A stretch of 64,000 nt of DNA from Elusimicrobiota bacterium (lineage in GTDB: Bacteria > Elusimicrobiota > Elusimicrobia > UBA1565 > UBA9628). The notes beneath the pieces were generated by a model. That model saw only the letters and a list, made by a program, of their open reading frames with translations, searched no databases and was not told the DNA's origin. Position numbers and translations under genes: made by a program. Below are positions 55,549-64,000 of the stretch, piece by piece (the first letter of the stretch is position 1; each line of letters starts with the position of its first letter). The stretch covers positions 3,310,437 to 3,374,436 of the forward strand of contig CP096137.1 in the NCBI GenBank assembly GCA_023213235.1, in the 5' to 3' direction.

Positions 55549-55988
55549 TGCCCCACCCCTTTCCCCACCGTTATGAGGTCGATTTGACCTGGACCGGCGG
55601 CGGCGCCGCGTGCGATCTTTCCTCCGGCCCGCGCCCCGTGATCAAGGGCGGTCCGCCCGCGCAGTTCGACGGAACCGACGAGACTGCGTGGTCGCCGGAG
55701 CATCTGATCCTGGCCGCGCTCGCGCAGTGCCTGATGGCGACGTACTTCGCGCTGAACAAGCGGAACCCGATCGAGACCCGTGCCTACGCGTCGAAAGCGG
55801 AGAGCGTCCTCGACAAGACGCGCGAGGGCATCGTCTTCACGTCTTTCAAGATCGTCGTGACCGTCTCGGTTCCCGCGGACCGCGTCGAGGACGCCCGGAA
55901 ACTGATCGAATCGGCGAAGAAGTACTGCATCATCTCGAACGCGCTGAAGACCGCTCCGTCGGTCGAGACCGTCGTGGACGCTTTCTGA
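55548..55988 (+). CDS. OsmC-family protein
   Basis: 146 residues; OsmC/Ohr-type thiol peroxidase fold. Pattern: RYEVDLTWTGGG, WSPEHLILAALAQCLMATYF (with the first catalytic-type Cys), and SAKKYCIISNALKTAP (second Cys). This is a member of the OsmC subclass with YCIISNAL, similar to YhfA/OsmC-like proteins. ATG overlaps the ccsA stop (TGATG). Predicted to reduce organic hydroperoxides; redox partner unknown. Confidence 0.88.
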   Translation: MPHPFPHRYEVDLTWTGGGAACDLSSGPRPVIKGGPPAQFDGTDETAWSPEHLILAALAQCLMATYFALNKRNPIETRAYASKAESVLDKTREGIVFTSFKIVVTVSVPADRVEDARKLIESAKKYCIISNALKTAPSVETVVDAF

Positions 55989-57220
55989 GCCGCCCGCCGA
56001 TCTCCGAGCGCGCCGCGCTCCTCGTCCTCGCCTCCGTCCATTTCATCAACCTTCTCGACTTCATGATGGTGATGCCGATGGGGCCGGATTTCGCGTCGGC
56101 GCTCGGCATCCCGATGTCCCACCTGGGGATCGTCGCCGGATCGTACACGGCCTCGGCGACCGTCGTCGGCGTGCTCGGCTCCGTGTGGCTCGACCGCTTC
56201 GAGCGCCGCTCCGCGCTCGTCTGGTCGGTCGCCGGGCTCGGGATCTCGACGATGACGGGGGCGCTGGCCGTCGGCACCTGGAGCCTCGTCGCGGCGCGCG
56301 TCCTGGCCGGGGCCTTCGGCGGCATCGCCGCCACGCTGTGCTTCTCGGTCGTGGCCGACATCACCCCGGAGGAGCGGCGCGGGCGCGGCACGGCCGTCGT
56401 GGCCTCGGGCTTCTCCCTCTCGTCGATCGTCGGCGTGCCGGCGGGGCTGTGGCTCGCCCAGCACGGAGGCTGGCGCGCCCCGTTCTGGGTCGTCGGGGCG
56501 GCCGCGCTGCTGCTCGCCGCCGCCGCGCGCGCCCTGCTGCCGCGCCTGCGCGCCCATCTCGACGCGAAAGAAAAGGCCGCGCCCCTGCCGTTCGACGAGC
56601 GCATGGTCTGGACCTTCGTCGCCTTCGGGGCGGCGATTCTCGGCAATTTCCTGCTGATCTCGAACCTGTCGGCCTACCTGCAGCTCAATCTCGGCTTCCC
56701 GCGCGAGCACCTCGGCTGGCTGTATCTCGGCGGCGGGCTGCTGAGCCTCGTCACGATGCGTCTCGCCGGAATCTGGACCGACCGCACGCGCGCGTTGTGG
56801 CCGGTGCTGACGGGCACGATCGTCGTCGCCTCGACTTTGCTGCTCGGCGCCGTGCTCGAGCCGCCGCTGCTCCATCCCGTGATTTTCTTCGCGCTGTTCA
56901 TGAGCTTCAACGCGGCGCGCTGGGTCGCGATCAACGCGCTGGCGACCAAGGTGCCGCCGCCGTCGGCCCGCGCGCGCTACCTCTCCGCGCAGAACGCCTT
57001 CTCCCACGCGGCCAGCGCTCTCTCGTCGTTCGCCTCCGCCGCGTTCCTGACCTCCGACGCCTCCGGGCGGCTGATCGGTTTTCCCAAGCTCGCGGCGGCC
57101 GCGGCCGCCCTGGGCCTCGCCGCTCCCCTGGCGGTGTGGCGCCTCGAGGTCCTCGTCGCTAATCGCCGAGGAAGCTCAGGTACAGGTGCGGCTCCGCCGC
57201 CGCCTTTCGCGCCATCTTGA
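55985..57220 (+). CDS. MFS transporter (start unresolved)
   Basis: About 410 residues with 12 TM helices. MFS signs: FINLLDFMMVMPMGPDFASA in TM1, LDRFERRSALVWSVAGLG in the loop 2-3 region, and LAGIWTDRTRALWPVLTGTI in the second half. It looks like a DHA1-type efflux carrier. No ATG/GTG/TTG lies at the right point; the best start is CTG 55985, or a missing base hides the real one. The last ~20 codons overlap a minus-strand gene by 62 bp; a one-base indel near 57155 would end it at 57162 instead. Substrate unknown. Confidence 0.8.
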   Translation: MSRPPISERAALLVLASVHFINLLDFMMVMPMGPDFASALGIPMSHLGIVAGSYTASATVVGVLGSVWLDRFERRSALVWSVAGLGISTMTGALAVGTWSLVAARVLAGAFGGIAATLCFSVVADITPEERRGRGTAVVASGFSLSSIVGVPAGLWLAQHGGWRAPFWVVGAAALLLAAAARALLPRLRAHLDAKEKAAPLPFDERMVWTFVAFGAAILGNFLLISNLSAYLQLNLGFPREHLGWLYLGGGLLSLVTMRLAGIWTDRTRALWPVLTGTIVVASTLLLGAVLEPPLLHPVIFFALFMSFNAARWVAINALATKVPPPSARARYLSAQNAFSHAASALSSFASAAFLTSDASGRLIGFPKLAAAAAALGLAAPLAVWRLEVLVANRRGSSGTGAAPPPPFAPS

Positions 57221-57467
57221 GCACCTTGGCGATCGCGGCCTTCGTGTTGTTCATCGCGGCGTTGGCGGCCTCGAGCCGCTCGAGCTCCGGGATCACGACG
57301 GAGAGCTGAAGCCGGTTGAAGGCGGTCACGCCCTCGATGTCGACGTGGCGCAGCATCGGATAGGACGCGTCGCCCGAGGGGATCGCGGCGGCCAGGATGC
57401 CGCCGTCGTCGATGAACAGATCGAGCTCCTCGCCGAGCTCGTCTTCGAGATACGCGTCGAGTCCCAT
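57159..57467 (-). CDS. Putative immunity protein for adjacent toxin-like gene
   Basis: 102 residues, acidic at the N-terminus (GLDAYLEDELGEELDLFIDD), with no signal peptide. Middle ASYPMLRHVDIEGVTAFNRL and a C-terminal helical segment (KAAIAKVLKMARKAAAEPHL). No known family. It starts 4 nt after the stop of the toxin-like gene. A small acidic cytosolic protein directly downstream of an exported nuclease-like protein fits a cognate immunity role; this is inferred from context only. Confidence 0.5.
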   Translation of the reverse strand: MGLDAYLEDELGEELDLFIDDGGILAAAIPSGDASYPMLRHVDIEGVTAFNRLQLSVVIPELERLEAANAAMNNTKAAIAKVLKMARKAAAEPHLYLSFLGD

Positions 57468-57471
57468 AGTC

Positions 57472-57828
57472 CTACCTCCCCGGGTACATCGTGACGACTT
57501 CGCCGTCCGGCTCCGCGATGACGACGTACGTGCGCACGGGCTTGCGCGTGCGGCCGTCGACGCCGATCGCGCGCCCCGCGTCCGCGACGCGCTTGTCGCG
57601 GCCGTTTCCCTGACGGCTCGGCTCGGAGGCCTCGGCGGCCTTCAGCAGCTCGAGCAGGTCGACGCCCTTCGTGAACAGGCTCTTGCCGCGGCTGCGGCGT
57701 CCGCCCTCGAAGTGCCCCTCGCGCACGTGCCGCTCGGCGCGCTTCGAGAGCCGCAGCTCGGCGGTCGCGGCCGCGGGAGCGGCCTGCGCGAAGGCGCACA
57801 CGGCGGCGAGGAGAATTCTGGCGATCAA
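57472..57828 (-). CDS. Exported BECR-fold RNase toxin-like protein
   Basis: 118 residues from TTG 57828, which overlaps the esterase stop (TTGA). Signal peptide ARILLAAVCAFAQAAPAAA. The mature domain has the layout of EndoU/colicin/RelE-like (BECR) toxins: LSKRAERHVREGHFEGG with two His, KSLFTKGVDLLELLKAAEA, then IGVDGRTRKPVRTYVVIAEP and DGEVVTMYPGR, the closing T-x-YPG. Such small RNases act on cell RNA of competitors; a lone exported form without a delivery domain is unusual. It is also possible that it is a housekeeping protein with this fold. Confidence 0.5.
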   Translation of the reverse strand: MIARILLAAVCAFAQAAPAAATAELRLSKRAERHVREGHFEGGRRSRGKSLFTKGVDLLELLKAAEASEPSRQGNGRDKRVADAGRAIGVDGRTRKPVRTYVVIAEPDGEVVTMYPGR

Positions 57829-58961
57829 GGCTTCAAAGCATACGAAAGAAATCGTTCGACGGCGTACGTCGAGAGCTGGCCGCAGGGGCCGTTGAAGTTG
57901 TAGTCGCAGCCGTGCGTGGCCCACGGGAGATCGAGAAAGAAGTGCGGCACGCCGGCGGCGGCGAGCTTCTCGGAGAGGCGGTATTCGTGGAGCGGCCATA
58001 CCATCTCGTCGCGCCCGCCGTGGATCATCAAGGTGGGCGGCGACGCCTTGCCCGCGCGCAGCAGCGGCGAGGCGAGCGCGTAGCGCTCGGGCTGGTCGGC
58101 CGGCGAGCCTCCGAGGTACTGGCGCAGCAGCCTGCGCGAGTCGATCATGCGCTTGGGACCGGGCACGCGCCAGGCGAGGAACAGGTCGTTGGGGCCGTAA
58201 AAGACGACGGCGGCCTTGAGGCCCGGCACGGGCTCGGGCGAGTGCGCGAAGGACAGCGCGATCTGGCCGCCGGCGGAGCGGCCGAGGACGGCGAGACGGG
58301 AGGGATCGAGATTCAGCTCGGCGGCGTTCCTGCGCAGATAAGCGACCGCGTCGCGGGCGTCGTCGACGGGGCCGGGAAAGGTCGAGCGCGGAGCGAGCCC
58401 GTAGTCGATCGAGGCGACGGCGTAGCCGCGTGAGGCGAGATAGCGAGAGAGCGGGTCCAGCTCGAGACGGTCCCCGGATTGCCAGGAGCCGCCGTGGATA
58501 ATCAAAACAATCGGCCATGATCTATTCTCGTCGAGCATCGGCCGGTACAGTTCCAGCTTCAGGTCTTCGCCGCACGAATGGTCGTAGACGTGAGTGGCCT
58601 GTCGTACCGGCGGCAGCGGAACGCCCATCAATAGATTTTTGAACGTGAACGGAACGGAAGGAGATCCGCTGAACGGACCGAACACGGCCTCCATCTTGGC
58701 CGGGAGTGCCGACGCGACCGTTCTGGAACGGATCAGCGGCGTTAAAAATAACACAGCTGCCGCAACGGCCACGCCGGACGCCGCTTGACCGTACTTGGAG
58801 CGCCGCCAACCGGGAGCCAACGGCAACAGAGAGATTAATGCGAGAAGGTGACCCCATTCCGTCACCACGATCGAAAACATCCAGAGGTGATACGTCGGAG
58901 CGCGCAGAACCGCGAGCAGGGAGGCCGCGAAGCAGAGAACCGCGAACGCGAGCCGCATCAT
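57825..58961 (-). CDS. Alpha/beta-hydrolase esterase with N-terminal membrane helices
   Basis: 378 residues. Three hydrophobic segments at the N-terminus (LAFAVLCFAASLLAVLRA; LLALISLLPLAPGW; AASGVAVAAAVLFLTPLI) anchor a BD-FAE/HSL-type esterase domain: oxyanion IIHGGSWQSGDR, nucleophile elbow LAVLGRSAGGQIAL, acid in LMIHGGRDEMVWP, and His in WATHGCDYNF. The active site should face the periplasm. It overlaps the RmlD-like gene by 4 bp upstream and the toxin-like gene downstream, so all may form one operon. Substrate unknown; carbohydrate ester is likely given the sugar-reductase neighbour. Confidence 0.85.
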   Translation of the reverse strand: MMRLAFAVLCFAASLLAVLRAPTYHLWMFSIVVTEWGHLLALISLLPLAPGWRRSKYGQAASGVAVAAAVLFLTPLIRSRTVASALPAKMEAVFGPFSGSPSVPFTFKNLLMGVPLPPVRQATHVYDHSCGEDLKLELYRPMLDENRSWPIVLIIHGGSWQSGDRLELDPLSRYLASRGYAVASIDYGLAPRSTFPGPVDDARDAVAYLRRNAAELNLDPSRLAVLGRSAGGQIALSFAHSPEPVPGLKAAVVFYGPNDLFLAWRVPGPKRMIDSRRLLRQYLGGSPADQPERYALASPLLRAGKASPPTLMIHGGRDEMVWPLHEYRLSEKLAAAGVPHFFLDLPWATHGCDYNFNGPCGQLSTYAVERFLSYALKP

Positions 58962-59836
58962 TTGAACGACCCTTTCAGCGCCTTGAATCCCGATTCATAC
59001 GTCATCGGAGCGATGCCGAGACTTGCCGCGAGCTTCGAACTGTCCAGCGAACTGTCGCGCGGGCGCGGCGAGGCGAATTTCATGTCCACGGCTCTTCCGG
59101 GGTGGACGAGATTCTCGTCGAAGCCGAAGACCCGCGCGAAGAGCACGCTCGATTCGAAGCGCGTCATTCTCTCCGAGCCGCCCCAATGATAGACGCCGTC
59201 GAGATCCTCATCGGCGAGAATCTTCGTCACGACTTCGGGAAGCTGGTCGGCGAAGGTCGAGGTGCGCCACTGGTCGACGAAGCCGGAGACGGGCTCGCCG
59301 CGGGAGAGCTTGGCGTGCATGGTGTCGACGTAGCCGGGGCGCCCGCCGAGCGGGCGGCCGTAGCAGGTCGAGACGCGCAGGACGGCGGCCCCCGGGGCGC
59401 GGACGAGGGCCGCCTCCTCGCTCTCGAGCTTGCCTCGCGCGTAGACGCCGAGTGGGTTCGGCGCGTCATCCTCGCGATACCAGCCGCGCTCGCCGTCGAA
59501 GACGAGGTCGGTGGAGAAGTGGACGAGCCGGGCGCCGGAGACGCCGCACAGGCCGGCCAGGACCTTCACGGCGTCCACATTGACGCGCTTGGCGCGCTCG
59601 GGGTCCCGCTCGCAGGCGTCCGGGTCGGCTTCGGCGCCGGCATGGACCACCGCGGCGGGGGCGGCGGAGTCGAAGGTCCGGCGAATGGAGTCGGGATCGG
59701 CCAGATTGAGATCGACGGCCCCCTCTCCCGCCGCCGTCCGGGAGGCCCGCAAGACGTTCCAGGACGCGGAAAGGCCTTGGGCGAGCCTCCTTCCTATATA
59801 GCCCGTGGCGCCGGTCAATAAAAGCGTTCTTTTCAC
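58958..59836 (-). CDS. RmlD/dTDP-4-dehydrorhamnose reductase-like SDR
   Basis: 292 residues; an extended short-chain dehydrogenase. Rossmann motif LLTGATGYIGRRLAQGL (GxxGxxG), VHFSTDLVFDG, and the catalytic Y-x3-K in LGVYARGKLESEEAA. RmlD-type features: NVDAVKVLAGLCG and WRTSTFADQLPEVV. It reduces a nucleotide-sugar ketone, most likely in deoxysugar synthesis; no other rml genes are near. A GTG start one base after the palindrome TAGGCCC-AA-GGACCTA. Confidence 0.85.
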   Translation of the reverse strand: MKRTLLLTGATGYIGRRLAQGLSASWNVLRASRTAAGEGAVDLNLADPDSIRRTFDSAAPAAVVHAGAEADPDACERDPERAKRVNVDAVKVLAGLCGVSGARLVHFSTDLVFDGERGWYREDDAPNPLGVYARGKLESEEAALVRAPGAAVLRVSTCYGRPLGGRPGYVDTMHAKLSRGEPVSGFVDQWRTSTFADQLPEVVTKILADEDLDGVYHWGGSERMTRFESSVLFARVFGFDENLVHPGRAVDMKFASPRPRDSSLDSSKLAASLGIAPMTYESGFKALKGSFK

Positions 59837-59838
59837 CT

Positions 59839-59854
59839 AGGTCCTTGGGCCTAC
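59839..59854. promoter_or_regulatory. Palindrome TAGGTCC-TT-GGGCCTA
   Basis: 7-bp arms with one mismatch around TT, immediately before the RmlD-like GTG start on the minus strand and ~45 bases before the -10 box of the glycine-zipper gene on the plus strand. Same design as 1997-2012. Confidence 0.45.
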
Positions 59855-59899
59855 GCCGGGCTGTACCCTACGCCTCAGGCCGGCCGAAGCCGGAGCGAC

Positions 59900-59905
59900 T
59901 ATACT
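59900..59905 (+). promoter_or_regulatory. -10 box of the glycine-zipper gene
   Basis: TATACT, 6 nt, then ATG 59912. Confidence 0.5.
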
Positions 59906-59911
59906 GGTTTT

Positions 59912-60376
59912 ATGGTTAATCGAACAGCGCTGGCGCTCCTCCTCCTGACCGCGGCGGCCCCCTCTTGGGGCGACGCGATCGCGGACGCCCAGCGCCTCTC
60001 CGGCGGCTCCAACGTCCGCGCCTTCGACGGCGGCACGGTCCGCACCGGCGACGCGACCGGAGACGAGCGCATCCTTCGCGCCTCCGACGGCGCGCTGACC
60101 ACGGGCGGCCTCTTCGTCGCCACCGACAAGGGCTCGCGCGCCCCGGTCGTCGCCGAGGTCCCCGCGCCCTCCCTGACCAAGGATGAGAAGGGCGCCAAGG
60201 ACAAGCCCGGATTTTTCAGCAAGCTCATGAGCGGCAAAGGACTGCTGTACGGAGCCGGCGGCGCTCTCGCCGGGGCCGGCATCGGCTGGCTCGTCGGCGG
60301 CCCGATCGGCGCGGTGATCGGCGGCCTCCTCGGCGCGGTCGGCGGGTTCTTCCTCTCGAAGCTGCTCGCGAAGTAA
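59912..60376 (+). CDS. Exported glycine-zipper protein
   Basis: 154 residues. Signal peptide ALALLLLTAAAPSWGDA; a hydrophilic middle with repeated Thr/Gly/Asp and Lys-rich DEKGAKDKPGFFSKLM. The C-terminal glycine-zipper segment (LLYGAGGALAGAGIGWLVGG, PIGAVIGGLLGAVGGFFLS) ends in KLLAK. Glycine zippers often oligomerise in the outer membrane or form membrane pores. Followed by a strong terminator. Confidence 0.72.
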   Translation: MVNRTALALLLLTAAAPSWGDAIADAQRLSGGSNVRAFDGGTVRTGDATGDERILRASDGALTTGGLFVATDKGSRAPVVAEVPAPSLTKDEKGAKDKPGFFSKLMSGKGLLYGAGGALAGAGIGWLVGGPIGAVIGGLLGAVGGFFLSKLLAK

Positions 60377-60395
60377 GGAAAAACGAATATCACGC

Positions 60396-60428
60396 AAGAA
60401 GGCCGGCCCTGGACGGGCCGGCCTTCTT
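60396..60428. terminator. Intrinsic terminator, strong
   Basis: AAGAAGGCCGGCCC (60396-60409), 5-nt loop, GGGCCGGCCTTCTT (60415-60428). Perfect 14-bp stem with T-rich end; also usable on the other strand. Confidence 0.88.
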
Positions 60429-60432
60429 AGCT

Positions 60433-60438
60433 TATACT
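60433..60438 (+). promoter_or_regulatory. -10 box of the knottin-like gene
   Basis: TATACT, 10 nt, then ATG 60449. Confidence 0.45.
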
Positions 60439-60448
60439 GAGGCTCTCG

Positions 60449-60922
60449 ATGAACCGAAGAATCACGACGGCGCTGCGCTGGGCCCTGCTCGCGGCCCCCG
60501 TCGCCCTGGCTCTGGCCTGCGGCGGCGGCGGCGACGACCCGGCCCCGATCCCTCCGGACGTCGTCGTGCCCTGCCAGCAGCAGAACCAGCGCTGCCAGTC
60601 GAGCGGCGACTGCTGCGGCGTCCTGACCTGCAACTCGAACAAGGTGTGCACGGGAGGCGCCTGTCAGGGCGCCGGCACCTCGTGCACGTCCTCGTCCCAA
60701 TGCTGCAGCACGCTGACCTGCTCGGGCGGCGTCTGCTCGGGCGGCTCCGGGTGCAACGGCCAGGGCGCGTCGTGCACGAGCTCGTCGCAGTGCTGCGGCA
60801 CGCTGACCTGCTCCTCCGGCGTCTGCACGAACGGCACCTCGTGCGGCGGCCAGGGCGCGTCGTGCGGCTCCTCGTCCCAGTGCTGCGGAACGCTCACCTG
60901 CAGTGGCGGCTTCTGCAGATAA
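60449..60922 (+). CDS. Lipoprotein with four knottin-like Cys repeats
   Basis: 157 residues. Signal peptide LLAAPVALALACGGGGDD with lipobox, so lipidated at Cys ~24. Four tandem ~27-residue modules, each of type C-x(6)-C-x(5)-CC-x(4)-C-x(5)-C, for example CTSSSQCCGTLTCSSGVC. The spacing matches inhibitor-cystine-knot (knottin) and Dickkopf-like modules, mostly known from eukaryotic toxins and secreted proteins. Modules are joined by Gly/Ser linkers (GNGQGAS-like). Probably a disulfide-rich outer-membrane or surface lipoprotein. Confidence 0.78.
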   Translation: MNRRITTALRWALLAAPVALALACGGGGDDPAPIPPDVVVPCQQQNQRCQSSGDCCGVLTCNSNKVCTGGACQGAGTSCTSSSQCCSTLTCSGGVCSGGSGCNGQGASCTSSSQCCGTLTCSSGVCTNGTSCGGQGASCGSSSQCCGTLTCSGGFCR

Positions 60923-60924
60923 GG

Positions 60925-60930
60925 TAAGAT
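60925..60930 (+). promoter_or_regulatory. -10 box of the YwqK-like gene
   Basis: TAAGAT, 5 nt, then ATG 60936. Confidence 0.4.
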
Positions 60931-60935
60931 TCGGC

Positions 60936-61322
60936 ATGGCCAAAGCCCCGAAGTCCGAGATGCGCAAAGAGCTGTTCCCCAGCGGCAAGACGTCCGCCGA
61001 GGTCCCCTACAAGAACGGCAAGCGCGAGGGCAAAGGCCGCATGTTCTACGAGACGGGCGCCGTCTACGCCGAGGAGACGTACAAGAACGACGCGCTCAAC
61101 GGCCCCACGACGACGTACTACGACACCGGCAAGGTCCAGGCCGAACTCCAGTACAAGAACGGCCTTCTCGACGGCGTCTGCAAGCAGTACTACGCCTCGG
61201 GCAAGCTCGAGTCCGAGACGACGTACAAGGCCGGCGTCAAGGACGGAGCCGAGACGGTGTACGCCGAGACGGGCGCCGTCGAGAAGAAGCTGACCTACAA
61301 GGCCGGCAAGCTCGCCGCCTAG
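60936..61322 (+). CDS. YwqK/MORN-repeat family protein
   Basis: 128 residues from ATG 60936 (MAKAPKSEMRKELFPSGK). Five ~23-residue MORN-like repeats, each with a G-x-(V/L)-x-(A/E)-E-x-x-YK-(N/A)G pattern, for example TGKVQAELQYKNGLLDG and SGKLESETTYKAGVKDG. YwqK is annotated as an antitoxin in a toxin system of Bacillus, but most bacterial relatives are free-standing. No signal peptide. A GTG upstream at 60903 overlaps the knottin gene and is less likely. Convergent with a small acidic protein gene. Confidence 0.82.
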   Translation: MAKAPKSEMRKELFPSGKTSAEVPYKNGKREGKGRMFYETGAVYAEETYKNDALNGPTTTYYDTGKVQAELQYKNGLLDGVCKQYYASGKLESETTYKAGVKDGAETVYAETGAVEKKLTYKAGKLAA

Positions 61323-61491
61323 AGCGCGGCTCCTCCGGCCCCCGCATCGGGCTGTCGTCGCCCAGCGCGCCCCACAGCAGCACCCCGAGCTCGTCTGCAT
61401 CGAGCTCCACGTTCTCATCCGCGTCGTCACGAACGGTCTCGGGCGCTTCCTTCGCCGTCTTCGACTTCTTCGCCTTCGCAGGTTTGTTCAT
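61320..61491 (-). CDS. Small acidic protein, lysine-rich start (probable frameshift)
   Basis: Starts MNKPAKAKKSKTAKEAPETV, then the acidic RDDADENVELDADELGVLLW and GALGDDSPMRG. Past the CCCCC run 61339-61343, one frame becomes Arg-rich for 30 codons, while the other ends after five residues at 61320. I prefer the short version of ~56 residues. The SD is GGAGGAAACC-like just upstream. Unknown function; similar small Lys/Asp proteins are common in this kind of genome. Confidence 0.5.
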
Positions 61492-61588
61492 CGTGGTTTC
61501 CTCCGGTCAACGTCGCGTCACGTTGAGTATACGGAGCGGCCTCGTGCCGAAAAATCTCCGCTGCGTCACGGCTTCATGACGGGCCCGC

Positions 61589-61780
61589 CTAATGCCGCGG
61601 CTTCTTCTCGCCGGGCGGAGGCTGGCGCGGCTTCGTGCCGGCGCCGATATCCTTCTCGCCGATATCGGGCATGGAACCAGAGATCGATTCGCCGATGCGC
61701 TGCATCTCTTCGGGCTCTCCGGACGGGTTCGCCGGGATCGGGCGGCTCGGCTTGGGAATCTTCTTCTTGTCGGCGCGCAT
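61589..61780 (-). CDS. Small basic/Pro-rich protein
   Basis: 63 residues: MRADKKKIPKPSRPIPANPS, then GEPEEMQRIGESISGSMPDI and a Pro/Lys-rich end. A strong SD (AAGGAGG) 6 nt before the ATG at 61780 supports translation. Intrinsically disordered in appearance. Unknown. Confidence 0.6.
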   Translation of the reverse strand: MRADKKKIPKPSRPIPANPSGEPEEMQRIGESISGSMPDIGEKDIGAGTKPRQPPPGEKKPRH

Positions 61781-61879
61781 ATCGCCTCCTTGCGTACGCT
61801 CAGTGTAGCCGCCGTCCGCGGCGCGCGACAGCACCGCGCCGTCACGCCTCGTTGACGGGCGCGATCCCGGCGCGCCTGT

Positions 61880-61885
61880 TATAAT
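61880..61885 (+). promoter_or_regulatory. -10 box of the helicase gene
   Basis: TATAAT, 27 nt before the ATG at 61913; a nearby TTGACG is 22 bp upstream, too far for an optimal promoter. Confidence 0.45.
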
Positions 61886-61912
61886 AGGGGCGACGCTCCC
61901 CCAGAGACGCGC

Positions 61913-64000
<2,088 letters not shown>

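Noticed and set aside
55784..57007. A 407-codon minus-strand frame opposite the MFS gene
   Set aside because: The plus-strand frame has twelve clean TM helices; the minus frame is polar and repetitive in Arg/Asp/Gly.
60936..61322. Toxin-antitoxin module based on the YwqK-like gene
   Set aside because: No toxin gene is adjacent in the same direction, and YwqK/MORN relatives are usually free-standing.

Overview
The window is 64 kb of very GC-rich bacterial DNA. It reads as an environmental, diderm, chemoheterotrophic bacterium. My best guess is a high-GC Elusimicrobiota-type lineage. This rests on the many exported proteins that start with a signal peptide followed by a long Pro/Ala/Ser/Leu tract, on the PorV-like and FlgD-like-tail surface proteins, and on the overall gene style; no 16S rRNA or other marker is present to prove it. 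About 30 one-base frameshifts, mostly in C/G runs of four to six or A runs of four, break otherwise intact genes. I treat these as probable sequence errors and annotate the genes as single loci.

Layout. 1-7 kb: a membrane protein cut by the left edge and a methyltransferase (minus); a nitrilase, thioesterase, JmjC/cupin oxygenase and NHLP-type peptide operon (plus); then an ECF sigma, anti-sigma and secreted repeat-protein operon (minus). 7-16 kb: a cold-shock gene, then a translationally coupled surface operon (FecR-like protein, giant PQQ/Ig-like protein, PorV-like barrel, second outer-membrane barrel). 16-26 kb: rmuC, an AHSA1-like protein, a lipoprotein, two membrane/TPR proteins, acyl-CoA dehydrogenase, an Hsp20 gene with a consensus sigma-70 promoter and a CIRCE-like operator, tRNA-Thr, a Cys-rich secreted protein, a HEISH putative peptidase and a polysaccharide deacetylase. 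26-36.6 kb: a carbohydrate cluster (two GH13 amylase-type enzymes, two membrane proteins, a GT1 glycosyltransferase), then adenosine deaminase and a cupin. 36.6-52 kb: a block of large exported proteins (HAD-like protein, M1 aminopeptidase, a 1543-residue TPM-like coiled-coil protein, a TIKI/TraB-like protein and a protein of about 1634 residues with four PspA/Vipp1-like modules separated by membrane segments). 52-57 kb: a lipoprotein, ResB and CcsA for System II cytochrome c maturation, then OsmC and an MFS transporter. 57-64 kb: a possible secreted RNase toxin with a putative immunity gene, an esterase, an RmlD-like reductase, a glycine-zipper protein, a knottin-like lipoprotein, a YwqK/MORN protein, small proteins and the start of an Lhr-type helicase.

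The most unusual part is 40.7-52 kb. A TPM-like protein, a TIKI-like protein and a tetra-PspA-like membrane protein lie together. The TPM-like gene, the tetra-PspA gene and the divergent M1 aminopeptidase gene share a promoter pattern, which suggests a lineage-specific envelope-maintenance or membrane-remodelling system. Two other themes are a possible minimal RiPP-like locus at 3.5-5.1 kb and widespread leaderless transcription: seventeen transcription units have a TANNNT-like -10 box only 5-10 nt before the start codon.
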